From CAYVVD01 sp964454975 (GTDB lineage: Bacteria > Bacteroidota > Ignavibacteria > Kapaibacteriales > UBA2268), in the NCBI GenBank assembly GCA_964454975.1, contig CAYVVD010000020.1, positions 1 to 55,898 on the forward strand: DNA of 55,898 nucleotides. The letters are read 5' to 3'. Of this stretch, positions 44,900 to 53,351 are shown piece after piece. The translations under genes and the position numbers were made by a program. The stretch's first letter is position 1. Each line of letters opens with the position of its first letter. The notes under the pieces were generated by a model, which ran no database searches, was not told the DNA's origin, and saw only the letters and a program-made list of their open reading frames with translations.

Positions 44900-45682
44900 T
44901 TAGTTTTGCACATGGTAGCGTTTAAGGAACTCAAATACAAATTCATCTCTACTGTTTTTCATCTCTTCAGGAGTGCCACTGAACTGTGCTTTTCCCTTAT
45001 TGAGCATAAGGACCCTGTCTGCTACTCGATATACTGAAAACATATCATGAGTAATTACTATTGATGTAACTGAAAGCTTTTCGGCAAGTTCCGCAATCAG
45101 GTTATCAACCTGTTCAGATGTAACCGGATCGAGCCCGGTTGTTGGTTCATCGTATAGTATATACTCCGGATTACCCACCAAAGCCCTGGCAACACCTACC
45201 CTTTTTTTCATTCCTCCGGATAGGTCAGATGGTTTCTTGCTTTTTAAAATATCCCACTCGCGAGTAAAATGAGAAGTTCCTTTCTGAGAAAAATCAGGTA
45301 ACAGCCCAACCCACGAGAGAACCTCCTGTGCCACACCTTCAAGTTTTTCTGTATCTCGCTCCCCATGCTCGTAAAGGCCAAGGACAATATTCTCAAATAC
45401 GTTATAAGAATCAAAGAGCGCAGATCCCTGAAACACAAAACCCATTTTCATGCGGATTTTAATTAGCTCTTTATAGCTCATTTTGGTAACATCCCTGTTA
45501 TCAACAAACACTTTGCCTTTGTCAGGGACAAGTAAGCCGACAATATGCTTGATAAGAACGCTCTTGCCGCTGCCGGAACGCCCGATAATGCAGAATGTCT
45601 CGCCGGGGTTAATACTCAGGCTGACACCACTCAGCACATTCTTTGGCCCAAATGATTTATGCAAGTCCTGGACTTCAATCAT
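44900..45682 (-). CDS. ABC transporter ATP-binding protein (MlaF/Mkl type)
   Basis: A 260-residue ATPase of the phospholipid-trafficking MCE transporter group. Walker A is GRSGSGKSVLIKHI, the Q-loop is FVFQGSALFDS, the signature LSGGMKKRVGVARAL, Walker B YILYDEPTTGLDPV, and the switch His is in VITHDMF. The KHIVGLL and GSALFDSYNVFENI segments distinguish MlaF from other ATPases. The permease (MlaE) and MCE-domain (MlaD) genes that usually sit beside it are absent on both sides, so the complex must be completed from elsewhere. It lies between the E1 dehydrogenase and the GAF gene on the same strand. Confidence 0.9.
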   Translation of the reverse strand: MIEVQDLHKSFGPKNVLSGVSLSINPGETFCIIGRSGSGKSVLIKHIVGLLVPDKGKVFVDNRDVTKMSYKELIKIRMKMGFVFQGSALFDSYNVFENIVLGLYEHGERDTEKLEGVAQEVLSWVGLLPDFSQKGTSHFTREWDILKSKKPSDLSGGMKKRVGVARALVGNPEYILYDEPTTGLDPVTSEQVDNLIAELAEKLSVTSIVITHDMFSVYRVADRVLMLNKGKAQFSGTPEEMKNSRDEFVFEFLKRYHVQN

Positions 45683-45757
45683 GTGAATTACCTTAAATAA
45701 CAGGTGTAAATCTAAGAATAAAAATCGAAAAGGAAATAAGGGGATTTAATTGAGCAG

Positions 45758-45812
45758 TAATAATTAGTCGTGGAGACCACGTCCGTACGGCTCTACATAT
45801 TATTAATTATTA
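45758..45812. repeat. Nested palindromic repeat of about 55 bases
   Basis: The outer arms TAATAATTA (45758-45766) and TAATTATTA (45804-45812) are exact reverse complements. Inside, 45768-45796 is an imperfect palindrome containing GTGGAGACCAC and CCGTACGG. It resembles REP-like intergenic palindromes and may instead serve as a bidirectional terminator. It lies between the MlaF-type gene and the E1 dehydrogenase. Confidence 0.5.
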
Positions 45813-45862
45813 GATGGACTCAACCTTTCAGGTGGTGTTCATCTATATTTTTATTGGGGTAA

Positions 45863-48082
45863 TCAAAACTCCATCAGCTCTTTCAGGTTATCTAATACCT
45901 TCTTTTCATTGGGCAGAACATCCTCTTCATAAACCGGTGCATATGGAATATGAGAATCTTTTGCTGCAAGGCGCATTACGGGTGCGTCCAATTCCCTGAA
46001 TGCATGTTGTGAAATTGTAGCCGAAATTTCAGCTCCGAATCCGGTAGTAAGAGTGTCTTCATGCACAATCAGTACACGGCTTGTCTTTTTTACTGAAATT
46101 AGAACTGTTTCTTTATCCCAGGGTATTATAGTACGCAAGTCTATGATTTCTATTGACTTGCCAGTATCTTTCTCATATTTTCTAACTGCATTTACGGAAT
46201 CTCGTACACCCATACCGTAAGTAACAATCGTGGCATCGCTTCCTTCTTTGACTACTCTTGCCTTTCCAAAAGGCAAGAGGTAATTCTCATCGGGCTCAAT
46301 CGAGCGTGAGAACGGAAGTCTGTACATACCTTTGTGCTCACAGAAAAGTACGGGATCCTGTAAGCGGCATGCAGTTTTAAGCAATCCTTTAGCATCTGCA
46401 GCATTGCTTGGATAGGCTATCATCAGCCCGGGTATGTGAGAGAAAATACTTTCGATATTCTGTGAATGGCATAAGCCGCCGTGAATATATCCGCCAACAG
46501 CAACACGGCAAACTACGGGGGCTGTGAAACCTCCATCAGACCTGTAACGCATTGTAGCTACTTCATTCTTGAACTGCATAAATGCCGGCCAGATATAATC
46601 GCCGAATTGAATCTCAACAACGGGTTTGAATCCACGAACAGCCAGCCCGGTTGCAACACCGATAATTGAAGCTTCTGCAAGAGGTGAGTTAAATACTCTT
46701 TCAGTGCCAAACATGTCAGAAACACCACGGGTTGCAGTAAAAACACCACCTTTGGGGTCTTCAATATCTTCGCCGAAAACTAATAACTTCTCGTTCTTTT
46801 CCATCTCCTCTTTTAATGCATGGTTGATTGCATCAACCATTACAATCTGATTTCCTTCTGCAGGCTCGTTATCTGCATAAGACAGGTCGCGTGTTGATTC
46901 ATCAGCAAAAACATGTTTTAATGAGTCTTCAACAAGCGGGTCGGGCCTTCCGGAAGCCCATTCAATAGAGTCATCAAGTTCTCTTACAACATCTTTTTGT
47001 AGTTCCAATATTTCTTCATCGCTGGCAAGTTTATTACTAATCAAATATGAGCTTAAAAAGCTGATTGGATCTTTTTCAGCTTTTCCCTTTTCGAGTTCTT
47101 CTGCCTTCCTGTATTTACGTTGATCGTCACTTGATGAGTGCGGCAGTAGCCTTTCAACGTAAGAATGCATCAATACTGAGCCTTTTCCAGCGCGGAGATA
47201 ATCAACAGCTTCACGGGCTGCTTTCAGTGAATCAAAATAGTCCCAGCCGTTGAATGTAATCATCTTCAGATTTGAATAACAACAGAAACTATGGCCAACA
47301 TCAGAGCCCATAGACTGCTTTTCTTTTGGTACCGAGATAGCATATCCATTATCCTGAATGTGGAAGAGAACCGGAAGCTTCTCCCTTGCTGCCCAGTTCA
47401 CGGCTTCATAGAATTCACCCTGGCTGGTAGTTCCTTCTCCTGAAGAAACATAGGTAATCTCATCAGTGCCCTGCTTCTTTGTAGCAAGCGCAGTTCCAAC
47501 AGCATTTAGAAACTGTGTCCCTGTAGGCGAAGACTGAGTTGGTAAATTCAATTTAGGATGGCCGTAATGCCCCGGCATCTGCCTGCCGCCTGACGCCGGA
47601 TCCTCTGCTTTGGCAAAGGCCATAAGGAAGTACTCATTAGTTGTGAATCCCATACCATAAGTAAATGCCATATCGCGATAATATGTCCAGCCCCAGTCGT
47701 GCCCTTTTTTGAGTGACAAAGCTATTGCAGTTTGTGATCCTTCGTGGCCGCTGCACCCAATATGGAAAAATGACTTCCCCTGTTTAACAAGTGTCAGGTG
47801 TTTTTCGTCCGAGAATCGGGCAGTCATCATTACCCTGAGAGCTGCAAGCATGTCTTTTTTAGCAAGCTTTAGCTCTTCATGTGGTTTCCCGGCAGTAATT
47901 TTTACATGAGAAACTGAACACGACGGCCCCCTTCCGTGAGCGCAATAAGCGCCATCTTTTGATTCTTCTACGGATTTAAGGATTAGGGAATCATCAATTT
48001 TTGTATTAGTTTTACCATTGGATTTTTTCTTAGGAGTGGCTGATTTTCTAGTTTGGGGTGCATTCGTTTTTTTTGCAGGCAT
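45863..48082 (-). CDS. Fused alpha/beta E1 subunit of a 2-oxoacid dehydrogenase (branched-chain/pyruvate type)
   Basis: A 739-residue thiamine-diphosphate enzyme that decarboxylates a 2-oxoacid and passes the acyl group to the lipoyl E2. The alpha half (about residues 65-390) has the ThDP motif starting SSGEGTTSQGEFYEAVNW and ending IQDNGYAISV. The beta half (about 415-739) has LVFGEDIEDPKGGVF, FNSPLAEASIIGVATGLA and VEIQFGDYIWPAF. Ordinarily these are separate subunits. A Lys/Ala-rich tail of 30 residues precedes it. Branched-chain versus pyruvate substrate is not resolved. No E2 or E3 gene is in the window. Only 76 bases separate it from divergent holB. Confidence 0.92.
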   Translation of the reverse strand: MPAKKTNAPQTRKSATPKKKSNGKTNTKIDDSLILKSVEESKDGAYCAHGRGPSCSVSHVKITAGKPHEELKLAKKDMLAALRVMMTARFSDEKHLTLVKQGKSFFHIGCSGHEGSQTAIALSLKKGHDWGWTYYRDMAFTYGMGFTTNEYFLMAFAKAEDPASGGRQMPGHYGHPKLNLPTQSSPTGTQFLNAVGTALATKKQGTDEITYVSSGEGTTSQGEFYEAVNWAAREKLPVLFHIQDNGYAISVPKEKQSMGSDVGHSFCCYSNLKMITFNGWDYFDSLKAAREAVDYLRAGKGSVLMHSYVERLLPHSSSDDQRKYRKAEELEKGKAEKDPISFLSSYLISNKLASDEEILELQKDVVRELDDSIEWASGRPDPLVEDSLKHVFADESTRDLSYADNEPAEGNQIVMVDAINHALKEEMEKNEKLLVFGEDIEDPKGGVFTATRGVSDMFGTERVFNSPLAEASIIGVATGLAVRGFKPVVEIQFGDYIWPAFMQFKNEVATMRYRSDGGFTAPVVCRVAVGGYIHGGLCHSQNIESIFSHIPGLMIAYPSNAADAKGLLKTACRLQDPVLFCEHKGMYRLPFSRSIEPDENYLLPFGKARVVKEGSDATIVTYGMGVRDSVNAVRKYEKDTGKSIEIIDLRTIIPWDKETVLISVKKTSRVLIVHEDTLTTGFGAEISATISQHAFRELDAPVMRLAAKDSHIPYAPVYEEDVLPNEKKVLDNLKELMEF

Positions 48083-48158
48083 GGATTTATCCCGTTTGAT
48101 AAGTAAAGCTATAAATTGTTGAAAAACCTGTGTTTAAACAAAATATAAAAAAAATTCC

Positions 48159-49307
48159 ATGGCATGGAATCAGATATTAGGGCACGATAGAATTAAAAAA
48201 ATATTGCAGCGAAGCATACTTGACGGGCGTATTGCCGGGGCCTATTGTTTCGTTGGTATCGAAGGTACCGGAAAGGAAGCAATGGCGCTTGAGTTTGCTA
48301 AAACTTGCAATTGCCTTAATGCTGTAAAGTCCGAGGATTCTATTGAAGCATGCGGTGAGTGTAAATCCTGCAAGGAATATTACAGATTATCTCAATCAAA
48401 CCTCCACCTTGTTTTTCCGTTGCCGACAGGTAGAGGCCAGGATTCGAAGCCGGACAATCCTTATGATAAGCTTACAAATGAGCAATTCCAGGAAATCAGG
48501 ACAGAAATTGAAGCGAAATCGGAGGATCCGTATCATAAAATCGGGTTGCAGGGCGCTAACTTTATTAGAATCAATCAAATACGCAGCCTGAAAAAGCAGC
48601 TTTCACTCTCAGCAACAGGCCCCGGAAGGCGTTTTGTTATTATTTTTTCCGCCGATAAAATGAATACGGAGGCTGCAAATGCATTTCTGAAAACTCTTGA
48701 AGAACCACATGATAATGTTACAATCATCCTTGTGAGTTCGAGGCCTGAAAGCTTATTGCCAACTATACTCTCCAGGTGTCAAAAACTTAAATTTGAGCCA
48801 TTGAGTGAATCTAAGATTGCAAATGATATTGCAGAGCGTTTTGATGTTCCAATAGCCCGGGCTCAACTTGCAGCAGCTTTTTCTCAAGGCTCTTATACAG
48901 CAGCAATTTCATTCCTCGGAGATGAGATGCACCAACTGCGGGATGAAGCAATCGACCTGCTCAGAGCTTCGGTGAAGAAAAAAAATTATAGGAGCGACAT
49001 ACTGCAACGTGTTAATGAAATTGTTAAGTCAAAAGATAAAGTTAGATTACAGGCGGTATTGAATATTTTGCAAATGTGGTTCAGAGATGCGCTTGTATTT
49101 AAAAACGGAAGTGAAGACGGAGTCATCAATAGTGACATGAAGGGCGTACTATCAAAGTTTGCTGATTTTTACGATACTGACGGTATCACAAATGCTATAA
49201 AACAAATTGAACGGCATTCAGGAATGATTGACAAGAATGTAAATCAACAATTGATAATGCTTTCAGCAATTTCTTCAATTCGCATTGAATTGATGCGATT
49301 CGATTAA
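48159..49307 (+). CDS. holB: DNA polymerase III subunit delta' (clamp loader)
   Basis: Part of the clamp loader that places the sliding clamp at primers. The 382-residue AAA+ protein shows ILGHDRIKKILQRSI, a P-loop-like FVGIEGTGKEAMALEF, the zinc-cysteine set CGECKSC, the DEAD-like sensor region IIFSADKMNTEAANAFLKTLEEP, and SRPESLLPTILSRCQKL. The Gly-Lys of the P-loop is kept, unlike E. coli HolB, so nucleotide binding may persist. It is followed by the PSP1 gene after about 105 bases, a pairing also seen in other bacteria. Confidence 0.92.
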   Translation: MAWNQILGHDRIKKILQRSILDGRIAGAYCFVGIEGTGKEAMALEFAKTCNCLNAVKSEDSIEACGECKSCKEYYRLSQSNLHLVFPLPTGRGQDSKPDNPYDKLTNEQFQEIRTEIEAKSEDPYHKIGLQGANFIRINQIRSLKKQLSLSATGPGRRFVIIFSADKMNTEAANAFLKTLEEPHDNVTIILVSSRPESLLPTILSRCQKLKFEPLSESKIANDIAERFDVPIARAQLAAAFSQGSYTAAISFLGDEMHQLRDEAIDLLRASVKKKNYRSDILQRVNEIVKSKDKVRLQAVLNILQMWFRDALVFKNGSEDGVINSDMKGVLSKFADFYDTDGITNAIKQIERHSGMIDKNVNQQLIMLSAISSIRIELMRFD

Positions 49308-49413
49308 TATTTTGTCATATACACATATCCCGATTACAAAACTGAAATTTTAATCAATTGTTACTGTTTATAATTTTATATTTACCCGTGTTAACCATAT
49401 AGCGGGAAACGCA

Positions 49414-50463
49414 GTGAACGAATCAACACCTCATATAGATAGCCCAAATGACAACAAATGCTTTTGTTCAGGCTGTAATCCCGAAGCTAAAGAATTTATT
49501 GATTTAAAATTATTTAACCCTGATAACCACGAATACGGATTCGAAGTATCATCAGTTGTTTATGGTAATGAGGAATCCGTATCAGAATTCGTTGAAGTCC
49601 TGTTCAAAGGCGGTCGAAAGGATTTATATAAAAATCCCAATGAGTTTAAAATAAGAAAAGGCGACTTAGTTATTGTTTCTTTGGGCGATAACACAAAGGA
49701 TGCGGGTATTGTTTTTTCCTGCGGTTCATGTGCTATGGATCGCCTTAAAGTTCAGTATAAAATTGATGATGTTTCCGATTTTATTTCACGTGTTGCTGAA
49801 GACAAAGACAAGGAATCGTTCAAAAAGAAGACCGGTGATGAAAGAAATGTAATTACAAGGTCTCGTGAATTGGTTGAAAAGCACAAACTCGATATGAAAG
49901 TAACCGATGCCGAATGGCAGTTTGACAGGCAAAGGCTTACCATATTCTTTACTGCACCCCAAAGAGTTGACTTCCGGGAGCTTGTTAAAGAACTTGCCAG
50001 GACATTTAAAACCAGGATTGAGCTTAGGCAGATTTCCTCCAGGGAAGAAACCAAAAGACTTGGAGAGGCAATCGGGCCATGCGGCTTAAGACTTTGCTGC
50101 ACATCTTTCCTGCATGAATTCAGCCATGTTACTCTTGATCATGCCCGGAAACAACAGCTATCTAATAATGTTGCAAAGCTTAGCGGTTATTGCGGAAGGC
50201 TGAAATGCTGTTTGCTTTATGAATTCGACACATACGAAAAGGTACTTCAGGATTTCCCACCTGTTGACACGGTTATAAAGGGAAAAAATATCAACCTCAG
50301 AATTGTTAAAGTAGATGTTTTCAGAAACTTTGCTCTTACTTTTGACAGCATTAACTCAACTTATGAGAAGATGCCATTAGAGAAGATAAAAGAACTAACA
50401 AGCTGCAACAAAGTTTTTTACCCAAAACCTGACATGCATCATGATATACCTGAAAATACCTAA
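49414..50463 (+). CDS. PSP1-domain protein (RicT/YaaT family)
   Basis: A 349-residue cytoplasmic protein of the PSP1 superfamily. In Bacillus, RicT (YaaT) works with RicA and RicF in an Fe-S complex affecting RNA turnover; here the role is inferred. The PSP1 core spans about residues 110-215 (RVDFRELVKELARTFKTRI), with conserved cysteines in GPCGLRLCC and GYCGRLKCCLLYE, probable Fe-S ligands. The N-terminus adds another cysteine pair (CFCSGC). The start is GTG 49414. Its stop overlaps the convergent subtilase by four bases. Its place beside holB matches the family's usual context. Confidence 0.9.
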   Translation: MNESTPHIDSPNDNKCFCSGCNPEAKEFIDLKLFNPDNHEYGFEVSSVVYGNEESVSEFVEVLFKGGRKDLYKNPNEFKIRKGDLVIVSLGDNTKDAGIVFSCGSCAMDRLKVQYKIDDVSDFISRVAEDKDKESFKKKTGDERNVITRSRELVEKHKLDMKVTDAEWQFDRQRLTIFFTAPQRVDFRELVKELARTFKTRIELRQISSREETKRLGEAIGPCGLRLCCTSFLHEFSHVTLDHARKQQLSNNVAKLSGYCGRLKCCLLYEFDTYEKVLQDFPPVDTVIKGKNINLRIVKVDVFRNFALTFDSINSTYEKMPLEKIKELTSCNKVFYPKPDMHHDIPENT

Positions 50464-53291
50464 TTGGCAAGTTTTATAAATTTACCTTTATAAATACCTA
50501 TCCTTACAAAGTACATCCCGCTTTGCAGTCCTGAAGTATTAATTATAATATTATCCTGGAAATTCCCTAATTCAATTTTTATTACTTCCCTTCCATTTAT
50601 GTCAGTGATTGTAACTTCATCATTCAAGAAATGATTACTCTCAATAATCAATTCTTTTAAAACCGGGTTAGGAAATAGTTTTAATTCTTCTATTTTAATT
50701 CTATTCTCTGAGATTCCAACCGCAGGGTCGAGACATGCCTTTAATGCAAATGCAAGGTCATCAATTGTTTCTCCGACACCAATGCAAAGTGTGCATTTAC
50801 GGGTACTACCCGGCGCTGTTTTTCCAACATATTGCATTCCTGCAGTAATATTTTTATCACCAATTTCATCGCTTTGCCAACTTGTTCCATCAGACAAAAC
50901 TTTAATCATATCTTCTTCAATATCAATATCAGCGTCGCTATGGGAAAGTCCGGCAGCTTGAGCCACAGCGCCTACCTCGCTCGAATACACGGCAATTCCG
51001 TAAGCCAGGGAAGAATCTATATGTTTGATATATTCTGCCGCTGCATTAATTCCTGCCATGCCTGCAGGAATAGCATCAGGGAGGAGCCCGGTTTCATTGA
51101 ATTTACTACTGAATACATCCCAATCAAAATTATAACCAATCGAATGAATTGCTAAATCCTCACCTGATATATTTGTTAATTCAATTTCTATTTTGGCAGC
51201 GCTCAAATCTTCACCCGGGAATGAAACTGTTTGTTTAATCTCAATTCCAATTTTATTTTCAGGCAGTGCGTTGTCATCGCCTATGATTGAAATGTTTTCA
51301 TTAGGTTTAATATACTTTTTAATTACTTTGAATGGGTTGCCTGATGAAGAAAGGGCATTATATGCCTTAGAATCTCCATCTGTTACCATGATCCCGGCAT
51401 TCCAGAGATGGTTATCATATCCTTTTAAAGAAAAACCAATTCCATCACGTTCACCATTAAGCAAGTAATATCCAAAAGAGCCGACGTCGGAAATATCAAA
51501 ACGGATTCTATTATTTTCAAATCGTTTGGTTCGCTTGTACGGCACAAAACTGAACTTGATTAAATCAGAATAACCATCGCCGGTAATATCAAGCTTGATT
51601 ATCACTTTTGTTGAATTATAATCAGCTACCCTGAAGACAAATTCCCCGATTTCCAGTTCGGCGCCGGCCGGAACAGTTTCAATTTCACTTGTAGAATCAA
51701 CCATAATAATTGAGGAATTTGTTAAATCCCAAACAACTGATATTTTAAAATTTAATTTTCCGAAACTACCAAGTACATTCCGTGCTTTAATATTCAGATA
51801 TATCTTCTCCCCGACATCGAACCTATCGCGAACCTTTCCTGCGCTGTCCTTGTAAACATATTCAAACGGTACAATCCCGGGTATACTGAACGGGTCAGTT
51901 TCCAATGCTTTCAGGAGGTTAACCCTGCCCGGAAGGGCACCATCATAAATATCATTGACAGAATTGATATCGTCGGCTGTCTGCCTCGTAAACTCAAGAA
52001 GTTGCAACGGGTCCAACAGAGGGTATTTAGACTTTATAACTCCTGCTGCTCCAGCAACAACAGGAGCTGAAAACGAAGTGCCGAATGAAGTGTAGGAATA
52101 TCCCTGGTTGAGGTCAGTTGTGAAACAATCGGGACCGGGAGCTAATATTTTAACATTTTCTGATAATATCCCGCCGAGAAATTCATCAAAATGGTCTGTT
52201 TCGCCAACCGACAGAACCCCCCTGTACCCTCCCGGATAAAATGTTGTTGATTGGTTGTTTCCCGTGCCTAAATTCCCGGCAGCGGCCACTACCAGCATCC
52301 CTCTTGAAACAGCGAAATCAATAACTGATTGCTCATAGTGTGAATAAGGATTGTCATCACCCCAACTGGCATTGAATATATGAAACCCCCTTGATGCAGC
52401 ATAAACAATTGAGGGAAAGTCATAAACTACAAACTCCGGGTTATTAATCAAACCGCCTTTAATAGGGAAAAACCTGCATTTCCCCCCGATACCAGCAACA
52501 CCAAGGCTGTTATTATAGGCAGAGGATGCAATACCGGATACATTTGTGCCATGGTCATCCTGAACGTATGTGTCACCCCATGGAGTTCCGTCATCTTCAT
52601 GGCCAAAATTATAACCCATATAGTCATCTATATAGCCATTATTGTCATCATCAATATCATTATCCCGAATCTCGGCAGAGTTTACGGCAATGTTCGGCTC
52701 GAGATCCACATGCCTGTTGTCAATGCCATTGTCAGAAACACAAATAACAATATCTTCGCTGCCGTCGTGGATTGACCAGCCATCAAGCGCTTTGATTGTT
52801 TCCAGTTGTTGCTGCTGAATATACAAAGGGTCATTTGGAATCTTTTTCTCTAATATTCTCGAAACATATTTTGGCTCAGCAATTTCTACTGAAGGTTCAT
52901 ATTTATGAAGGTTCCGGATTAATTCCTTTGCGAATTTTCCTTTTTGCGTTTTAACGATAAATGTTCGCAGAAGCACATCTTCAGCATCAAATGCGTTTTT
53001 CAGGCCGGAATTTGACTTCAGAACTGCATCCCTGTTCAAAAGTGAAGGGTTATACCTGTAAGAAGATTGAATTGGCATTGCCCTTTCGATGATTTTTGCG
53101 TCGTATTTTGCCAGAACCGCATCTGCCGACTCTTTATCATCTGTATCAAACCTGACAACAGCAATGTTTGGCAGGTAGCCGTGCTTTCCGGCGAATTCGA
53201 GTTCCTCGCTGCCTATGCCCCATCCTGAAAAAAGCGGAGAGCTAAATGCAACAAGGAATGTTACTGCAAGACATAATTTTATTTTATCCAT
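50460..53291 (-). CDS. Secreted subtilisin-like (S8) serine protease with a T9SS C-terminal sorting domain
   Basis: A 943-residue exported protease. Signal peptide MDKIKLCLAVTFLVAF. A propeptide-like N-terminal region is followed by the S8 domain (about residues 150-460) with catalytic Asp187 (CVSDNGID), His247 (DDHGTNVSG) and Ser408 (GTSFSAPVV), and the oxyanion Asn in NASWGDD. Large beta-rich domains follow. The last 75 residues are a T9SS type A sorting domain: LFPNPVLKELII, VTITDINGREVIKI and SGMYFVRIG. It is therefore predicted to be secreted or surface-bound through T9SS. The start at 53291 begins the signal peptide; the frame extends to 53336. M28 peptidase is directly upstream. Confidence 0.93.
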   Translation of the reverse strand: MDKIKLCLAVTFLVAFSSPLFSGWGIGSEELEFAGKHGYLPNIAVVRFDTDDKESADAVLAKYDAKIIERAMPIQSSYRYNPSLLNRDAVLKSNSGLKNAFDAEDVLLRTFIVKTQKGKFAKELIRNLHKYEPSVEIAEPKYVSRILEKKIPNDPLYIQQQQLETIKALDGWSIHDGSEDIVICVSDNGIDNRHVDLEPNIAVNSAEIRDNDIDDDNNGYIDDYMGYNFGHEDDGTPWGDTYVQDDHGTNVSGIASSAYNNSLGVAGIGGKCRFFPIKGGLINNPEFVVYDFPSIVYAASRGFHIFNASWGDDNPYSHYEQSVIDFAVSRGMLVVAAAGNLGTGNNQSTTFYPGGYRGVLSVGETDHFDEFLGGILSENVKILAPGPDCFTTDLNQGYSYTSFGTSFSAPVVAGAAGVIKSKYPLLDPLQLLEFTRQTADDINSVNDIYDGALPGRVNLLKALETDPFSIPGIVPFEYVYKDSAGKVRDRFDVGEKIYLNIKARNVLGSFGKLNFKISVVWDLTNSSIIMVDSTSEIETVPAGAELEIGEFVFRVADYNSTKVIIKLDITGDGYSDLIKFSFVPYKRTKRFENNRIRFDISDVGSFGYYLLNGERDGIGFSLKGYDNHLWNAGIMVTDGDSKAYNALSSSGNPFKVIKKYIKPNENISIIGDDNALPENKIGIEIKQTVSFPGEDLSAAKIEIELTNISGEDLAIHSIGYNFDWDVFSSKFNETGLLPDAIPAGMAGINAAAEYIKHIDSSLAYGIAVYSSEVGAVAQAAGLSHSDADIDIEEDMIKVLSDGTSWQSDEIGDKNITAGMQYVGKTAPGSTRKCTLCIGVGETIDDLAFALKACLDPAVGISENRIKIEELKLFPNPVLKELIIESNHFLNDEVTITDINGREVIKIELGNFQDNIIINTSGLQSGMYFVRIGIYKGKFIKLAN

Positions 53292-53351
53292 AATAACAGC
53301 ATTAAATGGTTGTTTCCTGATAGACACATAAAACAATAATAAGTCACAAAT

